64,000 nucleotides of DNA from Pleurotus djamor (GCA_029747585.1 JAPEVF010000141.1:1-64000); one strand, 5' to 3'; counted from the first letter of the stretch, positions 22,936 to 37,090 are shown. Translations and numbers: made by a program. The notes: generated by a model from the sequence alone, not told the origin.

Positions 22936-24036
22936 ACATGATAACTCTACTCACTTGCTGGTCATGCGTCCTTCCTTTCCGCGTCCCCTACCTGTCTTAA
23001 TCCGTGCACCAGACCCAACGACGACCATCATAGACAGGTAGATGGCGAGGTGAGGCTCAGACGGCCAACCCTATTTGTGGAGGTGGTAAAAGTCCTGTCT
23101 TACAGTGTCACCAAGGTGTTAAGAAATAGAAAGTACGAAGTACGGCACCTTGGTATTATAACCATAACGGTCGTGGGCTGACGTGGCAGTGACGAGTTCT
23201 GCGAATGCTCAATCAAGCCAGTACACCTCTCCGCGGGGGCTCGGAAACTGCAGAGGCCGCTAAGAGGAGGTGCGTCGTGACGAGAAAAAAAAGACAGCGT
23301 GGCGGTGGGCCGAGGTGGAAGGAAGTTCTGGCAAACCCGAGATGGGGAGGATTGGCATTCGGTAAGCTGAAGCCAGAACACCCCCCTTGTTCTGCTAGGC
23401 TGGAAACCAACCTCTATGACGAGAGGATGATCGATGATAGTCCTCTGAGAAAAGAGGCTGGGACGCTCTGGGACGAGGATCTGAAACAACTCCGACCGCC
23501 CNNTTTGGCATGGTGGCGTGAACTCCGACACCCGTGGCACTAGGTTTCAAGATCCGCCAATCTGACTGAGCCTCGCGTGTCTGTGTACTCTGTCACGTCC
23601 TCCACCTACGACGTCTCGATGGACGCGTTTTCATCCGGCGAGTACGCTGGAAACGATGGTTCGAACGGTGCGTAACCTATATCTACTCGGAAATCACGTC
23701 TTCTCACGGCCTGTCTTCTCCATCAGTGCGACCTTTCACCCTTGCGATGACTCTACCTTCACACGACGGCCTACCTTTACCCATCAACTAGAACACCCAC
23801 GAAACACCGCGCATGAGCACGACTCAAGGTGAGATTGATATGCATCCACTTAATCTTGCTGTACTGACTGTGGATCACACTGTATAGAATGTCCTTCGAG
23901 CATTATGTCGCGGAAGCTTGGAAACTGCAGAGGCCGCGAAGGGGGAATGTAATGGCTTTGAGCAGTTGCCAACAAGGACTGTGTAAGTCTCCTAATTTCT
24001 TTGATCGAGGTTTTTTTTCTGATCGTGCATCCAATT
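22936..24036. other. Gene-poor, decayed sequence
   Basis: I see no gene. A stretch of about 21 bp (ggaaactgcagaggccgc with flanks) occurs twice, at about 23247 and 23921, in the same orientation. Two N characters are at 23502-23503. Confidence 0.4.
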
Positions 24037-25110
24037 CCAGTGTCAGGAACTGCTGACGAAGCTCGGTAGCGAGAAGGTCACGCTGCCTGGCCCTACAGGC
24101 TTCAGTTCCAGGAGCTCAGAGCGTCGTACTACACTCCTCAGGAGTGGGGCTCGCAGCGCAATACCGAGTGACTGCTACCAATGCAGAAGACGTATCCGAA
24201 GCGGTCAAGATAGTCAAGCAAGGCAAATACCCGTTTTCTGTATGGTCTGTCGGATTGGGCCGGTGCAGCGAATATTGCCAGCCCTAGTATTGCTATTGAT
24301 CTTCAACTCATCAATGCAACAACGCTTTCTGCAGACAAGAAAGCTGAAAGTCTTGGTCCTGGAGGGACATGGGGGTGCGGTATATGACACTCTCGATCAG
24401 TTTGGAGTGACTGTCGCCGGTGGTCGCTCAAACATTGCCGGTGTTGGTGGTTTCATTCTTAAAGGTAAATCAACGTGTTATATCAAACGGGAGTCTGAGA
24501 GCGCTGATCACTTCAACAGGTGGCTTCTCAAATTCATCGCCCGAACATGTATTCGCCTCAGACAACGTCGTCAACTATGAGGTTGTCCTCCCTGACGGAC
24601 GCATCGTCAACGCAAACGCAACCTCAGAACCTGCCCTTTTCAAGGGAGCAAGCTCGGATCTCAGCCGCTTCGATATCAGAGCGTACCTGTTGACCTCCAA
24701 TTGGGGTGGCCTCAGAGGACATACGATTTCTACTGGCCCCGCGATATCTAATGCCAGGATGCAGATGGTGAAACTGAGGAACGATCCTCATAATGGTTGC
24801 TCCGTTCTGTGGGGTACCTTGGCGCCGATGTCTTGCATAAGGACCCGTTCGACGATATGCGGCCGTCCTCTCGATCCCCGACACTTATTCTACGCACCAA
24901 AAAACCAACCAACAGTCGTTGAGTGGACACTGGAGAGATTGACGATGCATTCCGTTCTGGGCTGCGGCGTACATTTTCGACGGTCACGCTGAAGATCAAC
25001 GTAGGCATGGGTATCTACGAGAAATGGCATGAGCTCTTTGCACCCCTCGTTGGAAAGCCTCAAGTACGATGGTCCGCTTCGTTCCAGCCCATCACTGTTA
25101 CACATCTCCG
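24037..25110 (+). pseudogene. FAD-linked (berberine-bridge-type) oxidase, decayed
   Basis: Remnants of a secreted FAD-linked oxidoreductase of the PCMH/BBE class can be followed in shifting frames. They include QELLTKLGSEKVTLPGP near 24045, YQFQELRASYYTPQEWGS, WAGAANIASPSIAIDLQLIN, and YDTLDQFGVTVAGGRSNIAG with VGGF (the FAD-binding region) near 24390-24460. After an intron come SPEHVFASDNVVNYEVVLPD and GRIVNANATSEPALFKG. The usual GGSNNFGVVT motif is scrambled to GASSDLSRFDI. A C-terminal piece, YEKWHELFAPLVGKPQVRW, follows. Frameshifts and in-frame stops occur throughout, so it is not functional. Confidence 0.7.
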
Positions 25111-26039
25111 AGCCACCGAGTCTGTACCTAGTATTTATATACTATTCTCCATCGCTTTCCCATCGACCACAACGATCATCAATCGCGGTCACTATCCCCT
25201 CTTTCGGGACTGAAAACTGCTGAGGTGCTCCCTACATTGTACTCTCGACCTAACCTTTCTCATGGATACCCGCTGTCCTTAGTCTCGCGAAATTGTGTTT
25301 GAGATGGCCATTCTCATTCATCTCACTCAAGTCTCGTAAATAAACTCTCTGCATGTGGCCCTTCGCTGAACAGAGCCCATGGATGGCTGCTATGATCAGA
25401 TCGCCTTGGTACATCACTCCGATAGACATGCCAATCAGCAAGCCTGGCACGACAGCGAACGATCAATCCCGATTGCCCTGGCGAGCAACGGGCCAATAAT
25501 AAGAGCTGCTCTTTTTGTGAGCTGGCACGTATCCAGCCTAGAATCGTGCGCTAGGTATAGCCACGGAGAGAGCGGAACCTGGACTGCCTTATGGTTACAT
25601 CCCACTCTATTCTCAAGTACTTCGCCGTTATCTTTCAATCATATCCTCGACCTGCAAATTTTGAAGGCTGTCAGACCCAGATGGAGATGGGAGGATACCC
25701 GCTCTATCGCAATTGATTAGCTGTGACCTGTCGGGGTCTATCAGATGTTGTGTTCTCAACCCGCAACACTGGGACCCGCAAAGTTGGAGTAGTGCACTCC
25801 CTTCACAAATATGGATGGACACCAGCAAGCCTCACGCTCAAGCTGATGCCAAAAACTCCTATGCTTCTTTTCTCACTGGTTGACATGAGAATCTGTGTCC
25901 CTCTATGCATTTACGGGGCCTACGACAACCCTTTCGTTCGTTTTACGATGGAAAACACGTCCACACACCGAATCATCGGAATGACATTGGCAAACCTTCT
26001 CTTAATGGGATTCAGCCGTTTCATCCAGTCAATTTGCCA
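25111..26039. promoter_or_regulatory. Intergenic region upstream of the peroxidase
   Basis: I see no gene. The 3' part is presumably the promoter of the peroxidase gene. No specific regulator site can be claimed by eye. Confidence 0.35.
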
Positions 26040-26048
26040 TATAAAAGG
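26040..26048 (+). promoter_or_regulatory. TATA box of the versatile peroxidase gene
   Basis: TATAAAAGG lies 65 bp upstream of the ATG at 26105. Confidence 0.6.
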
Positions 26049-26104
26049 GCAAGTACAAAGTGTCTGTGTTGCGCAAGCTCTTCAGTTTTGGATTCAGCTT
26101 TTCG

Positions 26105-28063
<1,959 letters not shown>

Positions 28064-29499
28064 ACTTTCTGTATCGCCTTACATAGTTCTTGGTAGCTTT
28101 TCTCCGCTGCTTTTGGCCAATTACAGTTTTTTACGATCAACATCCCACTTGGTACAGTGCCCATGCAAGAATCAGCATTTACTTTGCGTGGCCTTTTGAT
28201 GAGGATCTTGAGGCATATTCCAGGACCAACGGGTCAACGATGTCACGTTCTACACGCCTCAAGTCGTCCGAGACCTACACGATGAGTACAACGGGCATTG
28301 ACTTTCAAAATAGACGCTCCGGGCCGTCGCCGAAACTCCGCACCCCCAATACACCTCTCAGTCTCATCGTCACCGTTGTGTCGCGTCCATGTCTTATCCA
28401 GACACCCTCCACACCCCAGCTTCCCACGTCGCCATATAATTCATCCTACACCTCGAGAACCCATGTATTCACTGCGTTTCAGGCAAACCTAGACAAACCC
28501 AGCTAAAGGATCGGAACGGTCAAGTTAGGTGAGAGAAGGTCGGAATTATAGGCAACCTTTCACGCAGTGCAAGAAAGGATTGAAACAGTCGTCTTAGGTG
28601 AGTGTAGGTGTCTCCGAAAAGGCCACCTAAATTTACTCTCACGAGAAGGTTGGGGGAGGTGAGTGTAGGTGCCCTTGACACTGTTGCTCTACCTCAACCG
28701 TGGAATTCTTCAGGTTCATTTGTTTGATAAACTACCGAAAAGCTAAGCAAGCCATCAGAATTAACCTATAGATTATTAATCATTCCGGTAACCTGGGGTT
28801 ATGTGACTTTTGTTGGCCTTTACACACCTTTTCAAATTCCAGACGAAGGTAAACTACTCCGAGGGTCAGCTAGGTCAGCGAGGTGACCTTTCCCGACCTC
28901 CCTTCGAGCTGAACAGACGACCTAAGCTTGACCTAAACCCACAACCGAGGAAAGGTGTGCGAAGGTCACCATTCCCACCTAGACCATGGGAATCTAGGTT
29001 TGCCTGTAACGCAGTGATTGCCTTCGAANTTTTTATGGGGATGTCCCCCTCAATGATTCAAACACGATAGCCTTTGAAAACGCGCCGCTGCTGCTGGATC
29101 TATCTGGCAGCCCCATCACTTCCCATGCCGGCAGATCCATTGATCATTGACACCCAAGAAACGTCAGTATTTCAAGCTTCAGTACTTCAGTGCTCGGTCC
29201 TAGCTGGCCGTCATCTTCCTCCGCTCTCAGTCCACTTCGCCCTACGTCTGCTCATAATAAGCCTTGGACACCGCGCCAGACAAGGAGGACAATAGCTCAG
29301 TGTCCTTCTGGACACGATCACGGTGGCCCATCTTGCTACTTTCTGGAGGTTCTCTTCGATCCCACACCATCTTACGCGGACCAGGATCTCTTGCAGACCA
29401 TCATCACTATACACTCGCCTCTCAAGATCAGCACCTATGCCCGTCAAATGATACACATCGACTTCCGGAAGTCTCAGTGTTCCTGGAGCCTGCGAGAGG
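28064..29499. other. Intergenic with non-coding repeats
   Basis: No gene is recognised between the peroxidase and the second direct-duplication copy. 28500-29060 is rich in related aggtgag/gtaggtg and gacctaa-type words on both strands, possibly a decayed transposable element. An N is at 29029. Confidence 0.4.
28527..28671. repeat. Short direct repeats aggtgagtgtaggtg
   Basis: aggtgagtgtaggtg occurs exactly at 28596-28610 and 28657-28671, with a variant (aggtgagagaaggtc) at 28527-28541. Spacing is 61-69 bp. The neighbourhood also contains inverted words such as cacctaa. It could be part of a decayed mobile element. Confidence 0.5.
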
Positions 29500-32400
29500 T
29501 CTATCAAGACAGGACGTGAGCAGTGCTTACCGACCTTGGGCATGCTGCCAACTCGGACTTGAAGCTTGACCGGTGACCAAGTGTGTCTTTTCACCTTCGC
29601 CGAGGCACACCAACGATTTCCAGTTCTATCCAAGTCACCAAACACATTGACAGACATTCGGTGTGTCAGGCCTGATTGATGTTTTTTTTTTTACCTGGAA
29701 TAGACTTTTTTTTCGGCCGTGAACCTAGGACCAACGTATAGACTCTCTCACCACCACCACCCCTCCCCCCACACACACTCGGATGCACCCTTACCCTATG
29801 AGAACTCAATGATAAGACGATGCTTGTCACCGCTTTCGCCATCCAACAATCATCTGTAACAGCTCTGCTTGACGGTTCTTCTTCTTCGTGATACAATCTC
29901 CACAAGCGCTTGCATGATCTGAGGTCCAAACTCATATCCAGATTCCAGACTGAAGAGCCGTGTCTAGTGGTTTACAAAATGCGACATCCAACCGCGAGTC
30001 AAGGCCCAACATGGTCCCGATTTCGTATTCGGCTCGTACCTTCCGCGGGTCCCGCCTCTCTTAACCCCCATTTAGCAGCACTTCGTCGAATCATAGCGTC
30101 TTTCGGATATAATATTGCTCCCTCGAAAGTCCGAATCTTTGCAGAATGTGAGATCTCTCTGCCATTTTTTTTGATTGTGTATGATCTTAACATACCCAAT
30201 CAATGACGAAGATGGGTATCTCTCCCCGACTTGGCGTAAATTCTTGAAGCTTCATTTTCTAGTGCCTGAAGCCAAAGCGTTCATTATAGACTGAATGGTA
30301 TAAAAACAAAGGTCAAAGTCCCTCAAAGACATTCAGCAAGCACATTTCCGCTACCTCAATCCTACACTCCAACCGCCATGGGCTTATCTTGCTTCTTTCA
30401 TGGACTGGTGGTGCTCATTGTGGGCCTATCTACCAGTGCCAGACTCACTTCTCGTATCGGTGATATCGGAGGCGATTACGACTTCATTGTCGTTGGCGGT
30501 ACACCCATACTACTTACTTCCTGTGAGCGGAGGCTGACTTTGACTTAGCGGGGAATGCTGGTTGTGTCGTCGCTAGCCGGCTATCTGAGTCTCAGTCTAC
30601 TCGAGTGCTTCTCATTGAGGCTGGCATTTCGTGAGTTATCCTGGACTTCCTTCCCCTGATTGCTGATGAATCTGACAATCTGCTACCCATGATAGCAACG
30701 AGGGCATTGAGGACGCCATTGTTCCCTTTTTTGGCCCGCAAATGACCCCCAATAAGCCATGGAATTGGAACTATACCGTTGCCCCTCAGGTCGGTTTGGA
30801 TAACCGCACGTTTCCATACCCCCGTGGTAGACTCCTCGGAGGTACCTCCTCTGTCAGTAAGTTGGCAAGTGAAGGACCAAATATATCACCGCACTCAGCT
30901 CTGTTAGATTTCCTCGTTTACACCTGGGGTGGCTCCGACGACTTCAACCGTTGGGCCAACCACACCGGAGATCAAGGTTGGTCTTGGGAAAATTTACAAC
31001 CGTTTATGAGAAAGGTAAGCACACTTATTCAAACGAGGCCTTCCAGCCTGTCTGACACGCGTCGTTTGACAGAATGAGCGAATGGTACCGCCTGCGGACA
31101 ATCATAACACCACTGGGCAATTCCTCCCTTCTGCACATGGCTTCAACGGGACTTTGATGACGAGGTGTGCTTTCTTTCCATTGAGACACTTCCCTAGTTG
31201 CTGATGATATGCTCTGACCCAGCTTGCCTGGCTTCCCTAGTATGTTTATGCCCATATGCCGCACTAGGTCCTGTGCTTACGACATACTCCGCCTTAACTT
31301 AGCTCCCATCGACCCCATGATTTTGAACGCTACAACACAAGTCCCCGGTTTCCCGTTCAACATTGATATGAACCGAGGCAACGAGATTGGAATCGGTATG
31401 GAGTTACCTCGATTGTCCACATGTCGTTAATCTTCAAGTCTTGTTTCACAGGTTGGGCCGTCAGTACCATTGGCCAGTCCAAACGCGCTAGCTCAGCGAC
31501 GGCTTACCTTCGTCCTGAAGTCATTGCACGCCCGAATCTTGATGTCCTCTTTACGGCGCAGGTCACCCGCCTGATCTCAAAGGGTTTCCAGGGAGCAGTC
31601 CCTGTAGTGACAGGTGTTGAGTTCAGCCAGAGCCCTACTTGTGCGTCTGCAGAGTCTTCCGACTTGAAATTTTCCTCCCAATTCACCTTTGTTTTAGCTC
31701 CCAGGTTCAATGTGACAGCAAAGAATGAAGTCATTCTCAGCGCGGTAAGTGTGACCTGTACACGATGCTTTTAAGATAACTCAGTTTCCCTTGCAGGGCA
31801 CTATTGGCTCCGCCCAATTGCTACTGCTCAGCGGAATTGGCGACGCGGGAGAATTGTCTAGACTTGGTATCCGTCCCATCGCTAACGTCTCCGATGTTGG
31901 GAAGAACCTCCAAGTACGTGTTTTTCATCTTCAAAACAGGACACCAATGATTGACTCCACAACAGGATCACGCGCTTCTACCCAATCAGTTCTTCGTCAA
32001 TTCTACCAACACATGGGAAATGCGCAGGAACATGACTATCTTTAACGAACAATTTGCCGAGTACAACGCGACGGGCCAAGGCCCTCTCGTCAACACCGTA
32101 TCCAATCAATTGGCTTGGCTGAGGGTCCCCGACAACTCTTCTATCTGGCAAGGAGAACCAGATCCCTCCGCTGGGCCGACGTCTGGCCACTACGAGCTTA
32201 TCTTCTCTGTGAGTGCTTGACTCTCTATCGTTGCACTCACTCTCTAATAGATTCTCTCCAGAATGGCTTTATCGGTGTCGTCCAGTCCCTTCCTGATAAA
32301 GGGAATTTCTTCACCGTCACTAGTAATCTTGTGGCGCCCGCTTCCCGTATGTCTCCTTCCTGTGTCCTTTCGTGTTATCTGAGTTCTGCCCCAAGGTGGC

Positions 32401-33060
32401 TCCATAACCTTAAACTCTTCCAACCCCTGGGACAACCCGATCATCGATCCAGGTTTCCTCACTTCCCCTCTTGATGTTCGTATTTATCGCGAGGCTGTCA
32501 AGGCCGTTCATCGATTTATCTCTGCTCCTGTTTTCAATGGATACATCATTGGCCCCTTGGTAAAGGTTAACACAACCATCGATCGCGAAATTGACGCATA
32601 CGTGCGCAACTTCACCACGAGCGTCTGGCATCCAGTCGGTACCGCGTCCATGAGCTCGGTCCAATCAAAGTCCGGGGTCGTCAATCCCGATTTGACCGTG
32701 AAGGGTGTTAGTGGCTTGCGTGTCGTCGATGCATCCGTCATGGTCCGTATTCTTCCGTGTAGTTCTTTTTTGAAAATTCTGCTGACTTGGGCCATTTCTA
32801 GCCTTACATCGTTGCTGCGCATACTCAAGCTGCCGTATATGTTATTGCTGAACGTGCGTCTGATCTTATCAAGAAATCTTGGAAGCTCTGAAATTAGGAG
32901 ACGCCTCCGACCACGATTCATAGAATCACAAATACCACGATGGATCCGGGTTCAAACCTCTTTATACCTACCATCACGATACTCGATTTTGTCTTGTCTT
33001 GAAACTCCAGATGTATCCATTTTATCATATCAACCAATGCGACAGCATCCTCATTCTAAG
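29500..33060 (+). repeat. Direct duplication, copy B (promoter + GMC gene 3)
   Basis: This is the partner of 19245-22820. Shared landmarks are cgccgaggcac near 29608, gtgtcaggcctgattgatg near 29662, and the promoter block at about 30030-30075. The GMC gene and the 3' flank (ttgtcttgtcttg near 32990) also match. An extended poly-T run sits at about 29680-29692 in this copy. Confidence 0.75.
30378..32891 (+). CDS. Secreted GMC oxidoreductase, aryl-alcohol-oxidase-like (copy 3)
   Basis: This is a paralogue of the gene at 20165 with the same exon plan and an open frame. The start MGLSCFFHGLVVLIVGLSTS provides the signal peptide. It differs from its relatives at several points near conserved motifs: GGTSSVNFLVYTWGG in place of GGSSSVNYVVYNWGG, an altered loop before the active site (LVKVNTTIDREIDAYVRN), and SVWHPVGTASMSS. 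Both catalytic histidines (VWHP and AAHTQA) remain, so activity is expected. The changes around the substrate-access region may alter specificity; this is inference. It stands directly before an F-box remnant and two Ser/Thr-rich genes, the same order as in the left arm. Confidence 0.88.
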
Positions 33061-33143
33061 GAACCCACATTCCAAGTGAGGAGACCAAATCCAGTACAAC
33101 CACAACCATCTTCGTGGCCTTGAGTGCTGTGTACCGAAGATAC

Positions 33144-33300
33144 ACGCATAATCGTGAGTTTCTTGACTGTTAACCCGTTCGCTCCCCATTCACTTCCCGC
33201 TGCATCCCGGATGCCATCATCACACCTGACCCTCCTATCCGCTACTCCCTATCCACGAACCAAACGACCTCCTCAAGTGAAGGGTAGCAAAAAGTTGATG
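33144..33300 (-). pseudogene. F-box gene 3' remnant
   Basis: About 155 bp matches the C-terminal coding end of the arm F-box gene in the same relative place, downstream of and converging with a GMC gene. Compare gtgagtttcttgactgttaa here with gtgagcttcttgactgttaa at 8581 onward, and ctatccgctactccc with the matching bases near 8670. The rest of the gene is lost. Confidence 0.65.
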
Positions 33301-33444
33301 CTTCCCAGTATGAGGACCACCAAGTGGGAAAAATTTACACGCAGATAGGAAGCCAAAGATGAGCATCTTGACATTATCCTGAGGCAGGCGGGTGTGGGCA
33401 AGGCAACTGGTCAGGAGCCCAAGGAGTAGAATAGGGACCGTGAT

Positions 33445-34119
33445 CTACAGAGGATGTATATATCCCAACGCAAGCAACACATAAAGCAGCGCTACCGCAT
33501 AATATCCAAGATGAGATGGCCTGGTGCGCTTGAGACCTGAGGCTGGTACTGGGGCGATCGGAAGAGGTAAAGGTTGCTGGGTTACGATGATGACCGTCGC
33601 CGCCAAAATTGTGCTCATCTGTGATGGCGATGATGGCGACGACATTGGGTGTTCTGCGTGCGGATTTGGATGCGCAAGGGCTTTATGTCTTGTGGAAGCG
33701 GGCGTGGAGGTGGGTATGGATATGAAATGGGGCTGGGTACTGGTTTGACGTAGGAGTGGTGAGCCAATAGTCGACGGGATGAAGGTCAGTGAACCCAGCC
33801 GCTGTTGATCGTTCTGGATGACTTTTATGGTGGAAGGTGAGGGTGTCGCCATAGGCACCACAATGGACCTTGTCAATTCGGATAGCAAGGTGGGAATTTG
33901 GCTGAGGGTAGCAATTGAAGAGTTCGTGAATGAAAATTGGGTTTGCTCGGCAGGCGAAATATTTGTGTTGGTGACATTTTGTGTTTGTATGGAGATAGAA
34001 CCAATGCTGGAGATAGAAGTACTCATCATGGTAGTATTGCATAGTTGAAGAGGACCCAGTCCTTTTATTGCAATCAAGAGCTGTTGAACAGGCCACATAA
34101 ATCCGCAATGGTGAATCAA
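33445..34119 (-). CDS. Ser/Thr-rich protein with C-terminal hydrophobic anchor
   Basis: This belongs to the same unnamed family as 10269-11078. The body is dense in Ser/Thr with NxT/S sites (SIQTQNVTNTNISPAEQT). The tail is ASGLKRTRPSHLGYYAVALL then YVLLALGYIHPL, a single hydrophobic segment at the very end. The true N terminus is unclear: the frame opens at MIHHCGFMWPVQQLLIAIKG, and an upstream exon in another frame (MIDSPLRIYVACSTALDCNK) may supply the signal peptide. It forms a tandem pair with 34208-34732. A cell-surface role is inferred from composition only. Confidence 0.5.
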   Translation of the reverse strand: MIHHCGFMWPVQQLLIAIKGLGPLQLCNTTMMSTSISSIGSISIQTQNVTNTNISPAEQTQFSFTNSSIATLSQIPTLLSELTRSIVVPMATPSPSTIKVIQNDQQRLGSLTFIPSTIGSPLLRQTSTQPHFISIPTSTPASTRHKALAHPNPHAEHPMSSPSSPSQMSTILAATVIIVTQQPLPLPIAPVPASGLKRTRPSHLGYYAVALLYVLLALGYIHPL

Positions 34120-34207
34120 TCATATCAAGGTCTCGTAGCACCCATCTGTTATTGACGTTGTCTACGTAGACTCCCTATCCACACAGGGACGGAGTAGGGA
34201 CCATGAT

Positions 34208-34732
34208 CTACAGAGGAAACAGATATCCCAACGCAAGGTATAGATAAAGCAGAGCTACCGCATAATATCCAGGGTGTAATACGCTGACGCGCCTGAGCCC
34301 CGAGGCTGAGATTGAGGTGATCGGAGGTGGTACAGGTGGCTGGGTTACAGAAATAACCGTCGCTGCCAAAATGGTAGTCATCTGTGATGGTGGCAACAGC
34401 GACGAAATTTGGGTTGGCTTTCCCGCGAATGCGGGCGTAGAGTCGGTTGGGATGAAGGTTATGGGGTGCAGCGGCTCTTCAATGGGGGTTCCGCCTGAAG
34501 AGGGGTTGTTCTGGATGACTGGTACGACTGACTTGGAAGGGGTCGCCGCTGGTACCACAATAACAGCTGAAGAAAGAGCAACCGAGGGGAAGAGTTCGCT
34601 TTGACTGAGAGTCGCGGTTGAGGAACCTCTTGATGAGAAATGGGTTTGCGTGACAGGTGAACTGGTTGTGTTCGTGACATTCTGTGTTTGTATGAGGATA
34701 GAAGAGGTGCTTGAGATAAAGGAGCTCATCAC
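34208..34732 (-). CDS. Ser/Thr-rich protein with C-terminal hydrophobic anchor, tandem paralogue
   Basis: This 174-aa frame shares with its neighbour the stretch SILIQTQNVTNTTSSPVTQT and the tail ASGLRRVSVLHPGYYAVALL followed by YLYLALGYLFPL. No signal peptide is in this frame. Upstream, a separate minus-strand stretch (34745-34850, MVDCIRACAHVVSVFLSCLC then AIKG) looks like a first exon carrying one, so the gene may start near 34850. Tandem duplication within the pair is evident. Confidence 0.5.
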   Translation of the reverse strand: MMSSFISSTSSILIQTQNVTNTTSSPVTQTHFSSRGSSTATLSQSELFPSVALSSAVIVVPAATPSKSVVPVIQNNPSSGGTPIEEPLHPITFIPTDSTPAFAGKPTQISSLLPPSQMTTILAATVISVTQPPVPPPITSISASGLRRVSVLHPGYYAVALLYLYLALGYLFPL

Positions 34733-35292
34733 AGTTGTAGCTCGTTTCTCACAGAGAGCCTTTCCCTTTTATTGCGTAGGACCAGGAGCTACAAAGGCAT
34801 GAGAGAAACACGGATACTACATGCGCGCAGGCTCGAATACAATCAACCATCAAGCTACCGCGACAACCATCTGTCCGGAAACTTGGAGGACTTCTCGGCC
34901 GGTGATGATCGATGACGACCTAGAGGCAGCAGGGAGTGGGAACTTAGAGAAGAAGGCAGTTGATATGATGTAGATTTACTGAGAGCGTTACATTCTATTG
35001 ATGTTTATTAAACATCCAACCGTGAGCGAGGAATCAGGATGTCCATCATAGTTGTCCTCGGACAGGGGCATCGAATTTATCTCCTATCCTACCTGCCAAG
35101 GCAACTCGGAGGTCGCTCCACCTCCGGAACAGCCACAATGGAACTACGCAAAGCTCTGCAGAACAAGCTGCGGTCTTCTTGAATCTTCTTAGCTCCTCAC
35201 TATAAATCAACTAGCAGTGCTCTAACCAAAGTTGCCCTACTTTCTTCCCTTCTCTTTGTTCCTCATCGCAAGGACACACGCTCGTGCTCTAA

Positions 35293-35694
35293 ATGTCTGC
35301 GCAAAACTACTACGGTCCTCCACCAAACATGGAGAAACCTGCCCCAGCGTACTCAGGATGGCAGGGCCAGCATCCCCCACCCCAACAGCCGCCATATCAG
35401 CGTGAGTTGTGCACCATTCTCCACGATTTTACCCCCCTTTTCTTACTTCGATTTATGTAGAGCACGACTCGGGTTATTACCCTCCCCATCATCAACAACA
35501 ACCTCAAGGTCAACCACAAATGGTTTATGTTCAAAGACCACCGGAGAAGGAGGATAACTCAGGCTGGTTGATCCCTTGTGCATGGTGAGCTGTTGCGAAA
35601 GTGCCACGTCTAACCCTATTGTCTGATATGGCTGGGATATAGTCTTGCAGGTTGTTGCGGAGCATGTTGCTGTTGTCCATGCTGGTGTTTCTGA
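35293..35694 (+). CDS. CYSTM-type cysteine-rich tail protein (right arm)
   Basis: This is the mirror of the gene at 15891-16279. Exon 1 starts MSAQNYYGPPPNMEKPAPAY at 35293, exon 2 encodes QHDSGYYPPHHQQQPQGQPQ and beyond, and the last exon uses the acceptor 'atatag' before tcttgcagg. This gives CLAGCCGACCCCPCWCF and TGA at 35692-35694. Differences from the left copy are minor (P for L at residue 11, Y for H in MVYVQRPP). The frame is intact. Confidence 0.75.
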
Positions 35695-36590
35695 GCATCC
35701 CTTAAGCTCGGAACCCCACCTCAGCGGCCTGCACCTCTCGCTCATTAATTGTTACCCGAAATCGCCGTCTGTAATCATACATGTACCATCATGGCTTGAC
35801 GACATTCTCCAATCACTCTGGACATTCCCAACTTTCATTGTATTGTTTCCATAGTCCTTCTAATCATACGCCATTGTAAGACCACCCTGTGCCTGAGTCC
35901 TTCATCTCAGACTTCCTGGAGCCACGCCCCGACTCGCATAGCCCCCATACACTTCCCCAATCTCTGGAACCCCTCGTCTATCAAAACACACCCTCTAAGC
36001 ACAAGCTGAAAGAGTCAAGTTNGGGGGGGCATCTACTCACTCCAAATTCGGTGGGAGTTCAGTATCAGCCCACCCTCCATTCACTTCCCTTATTTTATAG
36101 GCGAACCAAGACCATGCGTCCTCAGCGTCAATGGCGTCAATTACTGCATGGATTTCAGTATTGTAAACGTTGAAGCTACCGCTCGGCTTGAGTGACGTAT
36201 TCGATATCCAACACCCATCGCTATTTATCGAGGGGATTCGTCGCTGGCTACTTTGTCGGTTTCTGATGCCACTGCGCGTGAAGTCCTGATCCCCCCTCCT
36301 TCCGTCTAAGTATACGAACCGACTTAACTAGGCTAGGCCTCAGCATCCTGAAGAAACCTCGGACGCGGAAGAACTGCCACACGCGCAGCAACACAGCACA
36401 GAGTGTAAATCTATTTTGCAAATGATGTGAGGCTTACTTCCCCCGCCATCAGATGATTACTTCCCGTCTTCTTGGTATTACGAGCGAGTATATAAAGCGA
36501 CATCCAACATTTACTTTATCCATTGCAAGCAATCGCAACGGCTGTACGTGTACATCTCGACCCTCAACAATCAACAGTTATTATTCCCGA

Positions 36591-36946
36591 TGGAAAAGCC
36601 TTCGCCAGATCATATCACTACACCAGGACAACAATCAAGTCCGCTCCCACCTCAACCAGATTACCCAAGTAAGCTTCATTACTTTCCTCGTCAACTTCCG
36701 ATGGCGACATCATACATGCTGACATGGCTCCATCGCAAGCGCAACCCCAACCACAGTCCCAAATGAGCTACGCTTATCCACCAGATACGCAGTTACTCCC
36801 CGTAAAAGGGAAGGAAAGAGGTCCCTGGGCATGGTGAGTCCTACCACAATTCGTGAATCAGCGCCTTACCCACTTTTGTATCGCTTATGTGCAGTCTATC
36901 AACCGCATGTGGAGCGTTTTGCAACTGTCCGTTTGGGGTTCTATAG
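36591..36946 (+). CDS. Small Pro/Gln-rich protein with Cys-rich C terminus, CYSTM-like (right arm)
   Basis: This is the mirror of 14537-14896, starting MEKPSPDHITTPGQQSSPLP. The second exon begins after cgcaag (TQPQPQSQMSYAYPPDTQLL) and the third gives CLSTACGAFCNCPFGVL with TAG at 36944-36946. It stays open in both copies despite base changes, which supports a real gene. Membrane association through the Cys tail is an inference. Confidence 0.5.
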
Positions 36947-37090
36947 ATATTCCGGGCACTTTGGTACTATAAGGTCTTGTGTGACATAGGATCTCTGGGT
37001 CTTAATGGCAGGAGCGACAGGCAAACTTGAAAGCCTGCATCGAAGAAGCTTGAGCGGGCGCGAAGATCGCGTACCAACATCCTAGACACA

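Noticed and set aside
28527..28671. CRISPR-like spaced repeats
   Set aside because: There are only two exact copies and one variant, in a eukaryotic genome, without cas genes.
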